From Rhizobium oryzicola (GTDB lineage Bacteria; Pseudomonadota; Alphaproteobacteria; Rhizobiales; Rhizobiaceae), in contig NZ_JAUKWQ010000006.1 in NCBI RefSeq assembly GCF_030504645.1, positions 151,714 through 215,713 on the forward strand: a stretch of DNA of 64,000 nt, written 5' to 3'. Positions 46,103-53,451 of this stretch are shown in pieces. Both the position numbers and the translations under genes were made by a program. The stretch's first letter is position 1; every line of letters begins with the position of its first letter. The notes under the pieces are model-generated. The model worked only from the letters and a program-made list of their open reading frames with translations, was not told where the DNA came from and did not search any database.

Positions 46103-46423
46103 ATGCAAGAGGATTCCTGGAAAACTGTACGCGCCCGTCAACGGGCAGCGCACAGCTCCGGTAAAACCGGCGCGCTGAATATCGCCCTGCTGTTTGGCAC
46201 GGCCGCGATTGCCCTGTCCCTGATCGTGACCCCCATGCTCGCCAAGCGCGAGGATTCCAGACACCTTGCCCAGGTGCAGGAAGAATTTGACCTGATTACA
46301 ACAGGCTCCATCAAGTCTCAGGACAAGAGCCCGAAACACTATACAATTCGACGCAGCGTTCTTCAGGAGTCGCCTGGGTCCGTCTGCATTGTTCAGGGTT
46401 ACAATTCCGCATCGAATTGCTAG
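46103..46423 (+). CDS. Small single-TM protein of unknown function
   Basis: The 106-residue product has a polar N-terminus, one membrane helix (LNIALLFGTAAIALSLIVTPML) and a periplasmic tail with two cysteines (SVCIVQGYNSASNC). I recognise no domain. It is transcribed with, and 44 bases upstream of, a Flp pilin gene, so it may belong to pilus assembly or anchoring. An inverted repeat lies directly upstream. An ATG 6 codons earlier is possible but lacks a site. Confidence 0.6.
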   Translation: MQEDSWKTVRARQRAAHSSGKTGALNIALLFGTAAIALSLIVTPMLAKREDSRHLAQVQEEFDLITTGSIKSQDKSPKHYTIRRSVLQESPGSVCIVQGYNSASNC

Positions 46424-46467
46424 TGGTGATTTGAACAATACCTTTTGTCGGGATAAGGAATTTATCG

Positions 46468-46632
46468 ATGTATGTATTGCGGCGATTATTTTCCAACCGC
46501 GAAGGTGCAACTGCCGTGGAATACGGAATCGTCGTAGCCATCATTTGCGGAATGCTGATTGCCGGCTTCACGCTTATGTCTGATAAACTGCTAGAAGTGT
46601 TCAATTATCTGGCAACTTTTCTGAAGGCCTGA
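46468..46632 (+). CDS. flp: Flp family type IVb pilin
   Basis: A 54-residue prepilin. A basic leader (YVLRRLFSNREG) is followed by the prepilin peptidase site G13|ATAVEY, with the +5 glutamate and adjacent tyrosine typical of Flp pilins. The hydrophobic helix is GIVVAIICGMLIAGFTLM, and the tail is short. AAGGA lies eight bases upstream. Flp pilins form the Tad/Cpa pili used for surface attachment. No cpa/tad assembly genes are in the window, so this is an isolated pilin copy. Confidence 0.85.
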   Translation: MYVLRRLFSNREGATAVEYGIVVAIICGMLIAGFTLMSDKLLEVFNYLATFLKA

Positions 46633-46636
46633 GGCA

Positions 46637-47530
46637 TCAGTTTTTGTCTGTTGCCGGATCGATCGGCGGCACCTTCAAGGCGTCCGCCAGCTTCATTTTC
46701 GCAGAGCCTGGTTTCAGCGGTTTTTGCTGGCTTTCATGCGGTGCCCACCCGGATGCGTAGATGAAGGAAAATGTGGCGCGGATGCGCCCATCCGGATCCG
46801 AGTAGCGTTCGGCATACATCTGAGCGGCGCGCATGAAGAATTGCCTATTCAGCGGCTGGCGGCTTCGGCCAATCAGGGGATTGGCCATGCCCATGGCGCG
46901 CAGATCGCGCATCAGGTCGAACAAGGTGTCATAGCGCACCGTCACGCTTTCGGCGTCCACGACCGGCAGGGCAAAGCCCGCGCGCTGCAGCAATGCACCA
47001 ATATCGCGCACATCGGCAAAGGGAATGACCCGCGGGCTGGCGCCACCGGACAGCTCCGCCTCCGTTGCGAGCAAGACGTCGCGAAGTTCTTGAAGTGTCC
47101 CAGAACTTGGGATCGCTGCCAGCAGCAGCCCATCCGGTTTCAAGGCCTGGCGGATGCGGATGAGCACGCCGGGCGTATCATTGGTCAGGTGAAGTGCGAG
47201 CGGCGAGATGACAAGATTAACCGACTGGGTGCCAAGCGGCACGTCTTCCAGTGCTGCGATCTCCACCGGTTCGTTTGTCGCAGCGAAAGCCTTTGCCGTC
47301 TCCATTCGCCGAAGGCGCGTGATCTTGCCGGTTGCCAGAGAATGGGCAGCCGCATTGCCAATCCCGCCATGCAGTTCCACTGCTTCATCGAAATGCCGCT
47401 CGACCACCGAAAGCCGTTCTGCCAGTTCGCGTCCGGCCAGTTCCAGCAGGAAGTCAGCGCCCTGGGTCCGGTTCGCGGCTGCGCGCTCGCGCCTGCGGGT
47501 CACCAGGGGCAAATCGAAGAGAAGTTCCAT
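46637..47530 (-). CDS. SAM-dependent methyltransferase (NDUFAF5/BioC-like)
   Basis: The 297-residue product begins MELLFDLPLVTRRRERAAANRTQGADFLLELAGRELAER-like, the hallmark of the alphaproteobacterial NDUFAF5 group. It has NLVISPLALHLTNDTPGVLIRIRQALKPDGLLLAAIPS as methyltransferase motifs and a conserved C-terminus (RIRATFSFIYASGWAPHESQQKPLKPGSA). The human homologue hydroxylates an arginine in a complex I subunit; the bacterial role is uncertain. The ATG with GGAA six bases upstream is used in place of an earlier TTG. Confidence 0.82.
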   Translation of the reverse strand: MELLFDLPLVTRRRERAAANRTQGADFLLELAGRELAERLSVVERHFDEAVELHGGIGNAAAHSLATGKITRLRRMETAKAFAATNEPVEIAALEDVPLGTQSVNLVISPLALHLTNDTPGVLIRIRQALKPDGLLLAAIPSSGTLQELRDVLLATEAELSGGASPRVIPFADVRDIGALLQRAGFALPVVDAESVTVRYDTLFDLMRDLRAMGMANPLIGRSRQPLNRQFFMRAAQMYAERYSDPDGRIRATFSFIYASGWAPHESQQKPLKPGSAKMKLADALKVPPIDPATDKN

Positions 47531-47590
47531 CTCAATTTCCAATCAGTTTTGCCAGTCGCATGGACGCCCGGAAGGGGATAAAGTCAAGAG

Positions 47591-48370
47591 ATGGAGAATG
47601 TTCCTGATGATTTCGAGAGGCGGCCTCTGCTTCGACACCGGTTGGGAGACTGGTGGCGCCGGATCTCCGAACTCGTCTATCCGCCTGTTTGCCCCGCCTG
47701 CGGGCGGACCGTGGCAAGGCATGCCGCACTCTGCATCCCCTGCTGGAGCCAGATGCGTTTCATCGAGCGCCCCTATTGCCAGGTGCTCGGTATTCCATTC
47801 TCTTACGACCCGGGACCGGGCATGCTTTCGGCCGAGGCTATTGCGGATCCGCCCGTCTTCGATCGGCTGCGCTCCGTCGCCCTGCACGAAGGGCCGGCCA
47901 AGGCCCTGGTTCATGCGCTTAAATATAAGGACCGCGTCGATCTTGCCCCGATGATGGCTTCGTGGATGCTGCGTGCCTCTGAAGGCTATGTCGGCGAGTG
48001 CGAGGGGATCATGCCGGTGCCATTGCATTGGACGCGTCTTGCCGCCCGCCGCTTCAATCAATCGGGTGAACTGGCGCGCCATATCGCCTCCCAATCCGGC
48101 GCGGTCTTTCTGCCATCGACGCTTGTTCGCCGCAAGAGGACGCAGCGGCAGGTGGGGCTGACGGCAAAGGCGCGCGAGAACAATGTGCGGGCTGCCTTTG
48201 CCATTGCCAAGGGTCATGAGCACGAGGTCTTCGGGAAAAGACTGGTTCTGGTGGATGACGTCTACACGACCGGTGCGACCATTGCCTCGGCTACCAAGGC
48301 TTTGCGGCGAGCCGGTGCTGCTGACGTCACTGTTTTGACCTTTGCAATGGCCTTGCGCCAAACTATATGA
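47591..48370 (+). CDS. comF: ComF family protein
   Basis: The 259-residue product has an N-terminal zinc ribbon (CPACGRTVARHAALCIPCW) and a phosphoribosyltransferase-like domain with VLVDDVYTTGATIASATKAL and LKYKDRVDLAPMMA. ComF proteins help natural DNA uptake in some bacteria, but also occur in organisms not known to be competent. It is divergent to the NDUFAF5-like gene. It leads a plus-strand run of comF, grxC, a nitrilase and DUF1178. Confidence 0.85.
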   Translation: MENVPDDFERRPLLRHRLGDWWRRISELVYPPVCPACGRTVARHAALCIPCWSQMRFIERPYCQVLGIPFSYDPGPGMLSAEAIADPPVFDRLRSVALHEGPAKALVHALKYKDRVDLAPMMASWMLRASEGYVGECEGIMPVPLHWTRLAARRFNQSGELARHIASQSGAVFLPSTLVRRKRTQRQVGLTAKARENNVRAAFAIAKGHEHEVFGKRLVLVDDVYTTGATIASATKALRRAGAADVTVLTFAMALRQTI

Positions 48371-48443
48371 CAGCAATACAAAGTCACGCTTTCAGGTGCT
48401 CGCCCGTCTCTTTGGTGAGCAGCCTCTTCCCACGGAGATGATC

Positions 48444-48701
48444 ATGGCGGACGTCGTCATCTATACGCGCGAGTTCTGCGGCTACTGCGCACGCGCAAAA
48501 TCGTTGTTGCAGTCGAAGGGTGTCGACTTCGTCGAGCACGACGCAACCTATTCCCCTGAAATCAGGCAGGAAATGATGAGCAAGGCGAATGGTCGCACGA
48601 CCTTCCCGCAGATCTTCATCAACGGCACCCATATCGGCGGCTGCGATGATCTGCATGCACTGGACCGCGAAGGCAAGCTCGACCCTTTGCTGGCCGCCTG
48701 A
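48444..48701 (+). CDS. grxC: Glutaredoxin 3
   Basis: The 85-residue product has the thioredoxin-fold core with the dithiol CGYC at residues 12-15 and the glutathione-binding TTFPQIFINGTHIGGCDDL. This is the standard GrxC length. It reduces protein and glutathione mixed disulfides. The start is set by GGAG seven bases upstream. It is 12 bases upstream of the nitrilase gene. Confidence 0.93.
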   Translation: MADVVIYTREFCGYCARAKSLLQSKGVDFVEHDATYSPEIRQEMMSKANGRTTFPQIFINGTHIGGCDDLHALDREGKLDPLLAA

Positions 48702-48713
48702 GGATCTGACCCA

Positions 48714-49568
48714 ATGACTGCCAGAATTGCCGCAATCCAGATGTGCTCCGGTGTTGACCCGGTAAGGAGTGCCGAGGCCATGGCTCGCCTGATCCGCGAG
48801 GCTGCAGCTCAGGGTGCTACCTACGTGCAGACGCCTGAAATGACGGGCATGCTGCAGAAGGATCGGGCAGCCCTGCGCGCTGTCCTGCGTGACGAGGCAT
48901 CGGATGTGATCGTAGCCAAGGCATCGGCACTGGCGGCTGAGCTTGGCATCTACGTGCACGTGGGGTCGACGGCCATTGCACGCGAAGACGGGATGATTGC
49001 CAATCGCGGCTTTTTGTTTTCGCCCAAGGGCAAAAAGATCTGCTCCTATGACAAGATCCACATGTTCGACGTGGATCTGGACAATGGCGAAAGTTGGCGG
49101 GAAAGCTCCGCCTATCATCCGGGTGATCAGGCACGTGTGGCCGAAACGCCGTTCGGCGTTCTCGGCTTTGCGATCTGTTATGATGTGCGCTTTCCCCAGC
49201 TCTTCCGGGCTGAAGCACTGGCAGGCGCTGAAATCCTGACGGTGCCAGCCGCCTTCACCCGCCAGACAGGCGAAGCGCATTGGGAAATCCTCCTGCGCGC
49301 ACGTGCCATCGAAAACGGTGCGTTTCTCGTGGCGGCCGCTCAGGCGGGAGTCCATGAAGATGGCCGAGAAACCTTCGGGCACTCGATGATCATCGACCCC
49401 TGGGGCAGGGTGCTGGGACAGGCTGGCGGTACCGGCGAAGCGGTTATCATCGCCGACATCAATGTGGCGGCTGTCCGTGCTGCCCGTTCCAAGATTCCGA
49501 ACCTGAAGAATGCGCGCGAGTTTTCGCTCGACAGAACCGCTGCACCTGCCGGAGGGACAGCTGCGTGA
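48714..49568 (+). CDS. Carbon-nitrogen hydrolase, Nit-type
   Basis: The 284-residue product has the nitrilase catalytic triad E42 (QTPEMTG), K114 (YDKIHMFDVD) and C155 (AICYDVRFP). The KIHMFDVDLD and RQTGEAHWEILLRARAIENGAF segments place it in the Nit1/NitFhit group. Such enzymes hydrolyse deaminated glutathione, a repair function that fits with grxC and ChaC here. The stop overlaps the DUF1178 start by four bases. Confidence 0.88.
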   Translation: MTARIAAIQMCSGVDPVRSAEAMARLIREAAAQGATYVQTPEMTGMLQKDRAALRAVLRDEASDVIVAKASALAAELGIYVHVGSTAIAREDGMIANRGFLFSPKGKKICSYDKIHMFDVDLDNGESWRESSAYHPGDQARVAETPFGVLGFAICYDVRFPQLFRAEALAGAEILTVPAAFTRQTGEAHWEILLRARAIENGAFLVAAAQAGVHEDGRETFGHSMIIDPWGRVLGQAGGTGEAVIIADINVAAVRAARSKIPNLKNAREFSLDRTAAPAGGTAA

Positions 49569-49993
49569 TCCGGTATTCCCTCATCTGCGATAGTGCCCAC
49601 TCCTTCGAAGGGTGGTTTTCAGCGAGCGCGGATTTCGATCAGCAGGTCCAGAGTGGATTTCTGACCTGCCCCACCTGTGGGTCTTCAGCGATCACCAAGG
49701 GGTTGATGGCGCCATCCGTTACGACCGCTCGCAAGAAGGAAGAGCGCCAGCATGTGGCCATGGATGTGGCGCGCCAGGAGATGATCGTGAAGCTGAAAGA
49801 GGCCGTGGAAGCGATCAAGGCCAATGCCGAGGATGTCGGCGAGCGCTTCCCGGAAGAGGCCCGCAAGATCCATTATGGCGAGGCTGATGCTCGCGGCATT
49901 ATTGGCCAGGCCAGCCTTTCCGAGGTACGCGAACTGGTCGAAGAGGGCATAGAAGTGGCGCCCTTGCCCGTCCTGCCTGAAGATGCGAACTGA
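49565..49993 (+). CDS. DUF1178 family protein
   Basis: The 142-residue product begins MIRYSLICDSAHSFEGWFSASADFDQQVQSGFLTCPTCGS-like, with a small zinc-ribbon-type cysteine cluster (C9 and CPTC). A helical C-terminal part follows with ERFPEEARKIHYGEADARGIIG. This is the DUF1178 pattern, with no known function. It is coupled to the nitrilase gene by a GTGA overlap. Confidence 0.85.
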   Translation: MIRYSLICDSAHSFEGWFSASADFDQQVQSGFLTCPTCGSSAITKGLMAPSVTTARKKEERQHVAMDVARQEMIVKLKEAVEAIKANAEDVGERFPEEARKIHYGEADARGIIGQASLSEVRELVEEGIEVAPLPVLPEDAN

Positions 49994-50005
49994 GGGTGGA
50001 AACCG

Positions 50006-50752
50006 TCAGTCTGGGCGCTTCGTCAGCATCATATAGTTGACGTCCATGTCGTTCGAGAGGTTCCAGCGGTCCTGCAGGACATTGTAGAAGACGCCGGTGC
50101 GTTCGATCACGGTTAGCCCGGATCCTGTCAGAGGTGCTTCCAGTTCCTCTGGGCGCACCAGCTTCTCATACTGGTGGGTTCCCTTCGGCAGCCAGCGCAG
50201 GACGTTTTCCGCGGCAAAGATTGCAAGAGCGCGTGCCTTGAGCGTGCGGTTGATCGTGGCAATGAACATGAGCCCGCCGGGGCGCACCATGCCGGCACAG
50301 GTGGAAATGAAGAGATCCACATCCGCCACGTGCTCAACCACTTCCATGTTGAGAACAACGTCGAAGGTTTCCCCGGCTGCGGCCAGTTGCTCTGCGGTCA
50401 CGGCGCGGTAGTCGACGCTCACCCCCGTTTCGGCGGCGTGTGTCTGGGCAATCCGCACATTCTTTTCGGAAGGATCGGCGCCGACGACCTCTGCTCCCAT
50501 GCGCGCCATCGGCTCCGACAGAAGGCCGCCGCCGCAGCCGATATCGAGGAAGCGCAAGCCATCGAAGGCCTTGTGGCTGCGCACATCACGCCCGAAATTG
50601 CGGCAGACATGCTCGCGGATATAGTTCAACCGAACCGGGTTGAACTTGTGCAGGGGCTTGAACTTGCCGGTCGGGTTCCACCACTCTGCCGCCATCGCTG
50701 AAAAGCGATCGACTTCGGATTGATCAATGGTTCCGGTCAGAGTTTCGGCCAT
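50006..50752 (-). CDS. ubiG: Ubiquinone biosynthesis O-methyltransferase
   Basis: The 248-residue product has motif [14 protein letters not shown] (residues 68-80), [31 protein letters not shown] and the UbiG-specific [15 protein letters not shown]. It catalyses both O-methylations in ubiquinone synthesis. A 34-residue upstream extension is not homologous and was excluded. It lies 12 bases from the convergent DUF1178 gene. No terminator hairpin is evident in that short gap. Confidence 0.95.
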   Translation of the reverse strand: MAETLTGTIDQSEVDRFSAMAAEWWNPTGKFKPLHKFNPVRLNYIREHVCRNFGRDVRSHKAFDGLRFLDIGCGGGLLSEPMARMGAEVVGADPSEKNVRIAQTHAAETGVSVDYRAVTAEQLAAAGETFDVVLNMEVVEHVADVDLFISTCAGMVRPGGLMFIATINRTLKARALAIFAAENVLRWLPKGTHQYEKLVRPEELEAPLTGSGLTVIERTGVFYNVLQDRWNLSNDMDVNYMMLTKRPD

Positions 50753-50987
50753 GCGTGGTTTCCTTGTTTTCCGACTTCGTGAAGTCGGCGCATGCGAGCA
50801 AATTGTCAAGTCTGCCGCAATGTCGCGGTACGCCTCCAAATACGATGGAGCCAAGTTGGTGGTTCAGTGGTTATTCAGAGCCCATTCATGTGGAATATTA
50901 ATAGTCTGCGGCATCGGAACCAGTGAGTGCATCTCGACATTCACTGAAATCCCTGAAGAATAGGGCCGAGTGAATTAGGAGGAAACT

Positions 50988-51884
50988 TTGAAACATTTCC
51001 TTGTACAGGCTGCAGCAGTTAGCGCGCTCTTATTGGCGCCGAGCATCGCCGCGGCCGCGGCCAACGGCTACGCGACGGCCAATGTCAATATGCGTTCGGG
51101 ACCAAGTACCCGCTATCCCGCCGTTGTCGTGGTACCTGCCGGCGCGCCGATCACCATCTACGGCTGCCTGAGCAATGTGAACTGGTGTGACGTCTCCTTT
51201 TCGCGAGGGCGTGGCTGGGTATCGGGGAATTACATCCAGACGACCTATCGCCAGAACCGCGTCTACGTTGCACCGGAATATTATCGTCCCCTCGGGATCC
51301 CGACGATCACCTTCGACGTCGATACCTATTGGAACCGTTACTACCGCGATCGCGATTTTTATAGCGAGCGTGGTCGTTGGCGGTCCTGGGACTATCGCCG
51401 TGATGTGCCTCCGCCGCCTCCGCCACGCTGGGAAGGTCGGGAGCCGGATCCCGTCTGGCGTCGTGATCGCGACCGCTACGATAACCGTTCCTGGGATAAT
51501 GATTACGATCGTCGTCCCCCGCCGCCACGGTATGATCCTCCGCCACCGCGCTACGACAACCCGCCGCCGCGCTATGAGGATCGCCGCCCGCCGTCTGATT
51601 GGCAGCGCCCGCCGCAGCAGGATCGTCGCCCGCCACCCTCCGACTGGCAGCGTCCTCCGCAGCAACAGCCGGATCGTCGCCCGCCGCCGCAGTTCCAGCC
51701 GCCTCCGCAGGCTCAACCGCAGCAGCCGCCACGGCTCCCTCCGCCGCCTCCGCCTCCGGCACAACCGGCCCCGTCGAGGCAGCTTGGTGTTCCTTCGGGG
51801 GTTCCGCAGGGGACTCCGACTGGATGTGCTCCTCCGCAGCCCTGCTACTACAACCAGGAGCATCCGCGAGAGAAAAGCGATTGA
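50988..51884 (+). CDS. SH3-domain periplasmic protein with Pro/Arg-rich repeats
   Basis: The 298-residue product has a signal peptide (FLVQAAAVSALLLAPSIAAAA) followed by a bacterial SH3 (SH3_3) domain of about 60 residues (YATANVNMRSGPSTRYPAV, WCDVSFSRGRGWVSGNYI). The last 150 residues are low in complexity, with repeats such as RYDxPPPRY and DRRPPPSDWQRPPQQ, and a final CxPPQPCYY. Such domains often bind peptidoglycan, and the tail should be extended. It is followed by a strong terminator. No partner is identified. Confidence 0.8.
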   Translation: MKHFLVQAAAVSALLLAPSIAAAAANGYATANVNMRSGPSTRYPAVVVVPAGAPITIYGCLSNVNWCDVSFSRGRGWVSGNYIQTTYRQNRVYVAPEYYRPLGIPTITFDVDTYWNRYYRDRDFYSERGRWRSWDYRRDVPPPPPPRWEGREPDPVWRRDRDRYDNRSWDNDYDRRPPPPRYDPPPPRYDNPPPRYEDRRPPSDWQRPPQQDRRPPPSDWQRPPQQQPDRRPPPQFQPPPQAQPQQPPRLPPPPPPPAQPAPSRQLGVPSGVPQGTPTGCAPPQPCYYNQEHPREKSD

Positions 51885-51894
51885 CTATATTCAG

Positions 51895-51926
51895 CAAGGC
51901 GCCCAACGGGCGCCTTGTCGTTTTTT
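51895..51926 (+). terminator. Intrinsic terminator after the SH3-protein gene
   Basis: A perfect 10-base stem, CAAGGCGCCC / GGGCGCCTTG, has an AAC loop and is followed closely by six T. It isolates the SH3 gene from lysC. Confidence 0.9.
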
Positions 51927-51999
51927 ATGTCCCAGTTCCTACATTTCAGGCGAACCGGAAACGCGATGGATGCCATTGCGCCGTGGGAGCCTTTCCGAT

Positions 52000-52116
52000 A
52001 TGACGACGCCGCAAAATCCGGGTCAGCCGGTAAGGATTGCGGATATTCATGTCGCGCCTCGTGTCGAGAAGCGCGGAAACGGTGGTACTGGTCAGCTATG
52101 GCACGCATTGTCATGA
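52000..52116 (+). other. Short ORF overlapping the lysC start (possible leader)
   Basis: A 38-codon frame begins with an ATG that has GGGAG about 10 bases upstream and ends 19 bases inside lysC in another frame. lysC itself lacks a clear ribosome-binding site. The peptide (MTTPQNPGQPVRIADIHVAP start) has no lysine run and no known family, so a coupling role is speculative. Confidence 0.3.
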
Positions 52117-53372
52117 AGTTCGGCGGCACGTCGGTCGCCAATCTTGAACGAATTCATAACGTCGCGCGCCATGTCAAACGTGAAGTCGATGCAGGCCATG
52201 AAGTGGCGGTCGTCGTCTCTGCCATGTCCGGCAAGACCAATGAGCTTGTCGGTTGGGTGCAGGATACGCCGAAGACGACGGGTGCAAGCTCCCCCTTTTA
52301 TGATGCGCGCGAATATGATGCGGTTGTCGCATCCGGCGAGCAGGTGACATCAGGCCTTCTCGCCATCGCTCTCCAGTCGATGGGCATCAATGCCCGTTCC
52401 TGGCAGGGTTGGCAGATCCCGATCCGTACCGATAACGCACATGGCGCGGCGCGCATCCTCGATATCGACGGTTCCGATATCATTCGTCGCATGGGTGAAG
52501 GTCAGGTTGCCGTTATCGCTGGCTTCCAGGGTATTGGTCCGGACAATCGTATTGCGACGCTTGGTCGTGGCGGCTCTGACACGTCAGCCGTTGCCATCGC
52601 TGCTGCCGTTAAGGCTGATCGTTGCGACATCTACACGGACGTCGACGGCGTTTATACGACCGACCCGCGCATCGTGCCCAAGGCGCGGCGCATGAAGAAG
52701 ATTTCGTTTGAGGAAATGCTGGAAATGGCATCCCTCGGTGCGAAGGTGTTGCAGGTTCGCTCCGTCGAGCTTGCCATGGTGCACAAGGTGCGCACCTTTG
52801 TCCGCTCCAGTTTCGAGGACCCCGATGCGCCGGGCATGGGTGACCTCATCAATCCGCCCGGCACGTTGATTTGCGACGAGGAAGAAATCGTGGAACAGGA
52901 AGTCGTCACCGGCATCGCCTACGCCAAGGATGAAGCGCAAATTTCGCTGCGCCGTGTCTCCGACCGGCCGGGCGTTTCTGCGGCTATCTTCGGTCCTCTG
53001 GCAGAAGCACATATCAACGTGGACATGATCGTTCAGAACATTTCTGAAGACGGTTCCAAGACGGACATGACCTTCACGGTTCCGGCCGGTGATGTGGACA
53101 AGGCGATCAAGATCTTGAACGATAACAAGGAAAAGATCGGCTTCGACGTTGCACAGAGCGAACTTGGTCTCTGCAAGGTATCGGTTGTCGGCATCGGCAT
53201 GCGCAGCCATGCGGGCGTTGCTGCCCAGGCCTTCAAGGCGTTGGCCGAGAAAAGCATCAATATTCGCGCCATCACCACGTCAGAGATCAAAATTTCTGTT
53301 CTCATTGATGGCGCATATTCAGAACTTGCGGTTCGCTCTTTGCATTCTGCTTACGGTCTGGATAAGACTTGA
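52098..53372 (+). CDS. lysC: Aspartate kinase
   Basis: The 424-residue product has the kinase motif KFGGTSV at residues 7-13, then VVVSAMSGKTNELV, TLGRGGSDTSAVA and DCVDGVYTTDPR-like DVDGVYTTDPR. Two C-terminal ACT domains (RRVSDRPGVSAAIFGPLA and VSVVGIGMRSHAGVAAQAFKAL) indicate feedback control. It phosphorylates aspartate, the first step to lysine, threonine and methionine. It is followed 79 bases later by ptsP, a neighbour pairing typical of alphaproteobacteria. Confidence 0.95.
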   Translation: MARIVMKFGGTSVANLERIHNVARHVKREVDAGHEVAVVVSAMSGKTNELVGWVQDTPKTTGASSPFYDAREYDAVVASGEQVTSGLLAIALQSMGINARSWQGWQIPIRTDNAHGAARILDIDGSDIIRRMGEGQVAVIAGFQGIGPDNRIATLGRGGSDTSAVAIAAAVKADRCDIYTDVDGVYTTDPRIVPKARRMKKISFEEMLEMASLGAKVLQVRSVELAMVHKVRTFVRSSFEDPDAPGMGDLINPPGTLICDEEEIVEQEVVTGIAYAKDEAQISLRRVSDRPGVSAAIFGPLAEAHINVDMIVQNISEDGSKTDMTFTVPAGDVDKAIKILNDNKEKIGFDVAQSELGLCKVSVVGIGMRSHAGVAAQAFKALAEKSINIRAITTSEIKISVLIDGAYSELAVRSLHSAYGLDKT

Positions 53373-53451
53373 GTCTTGACCGGTTCGCTGCGCCGTTCGT
53401 TTTGAGCGGCGCGACGTCTTCCGGAGAGACAACCAGAATTCGGGAGAACAC

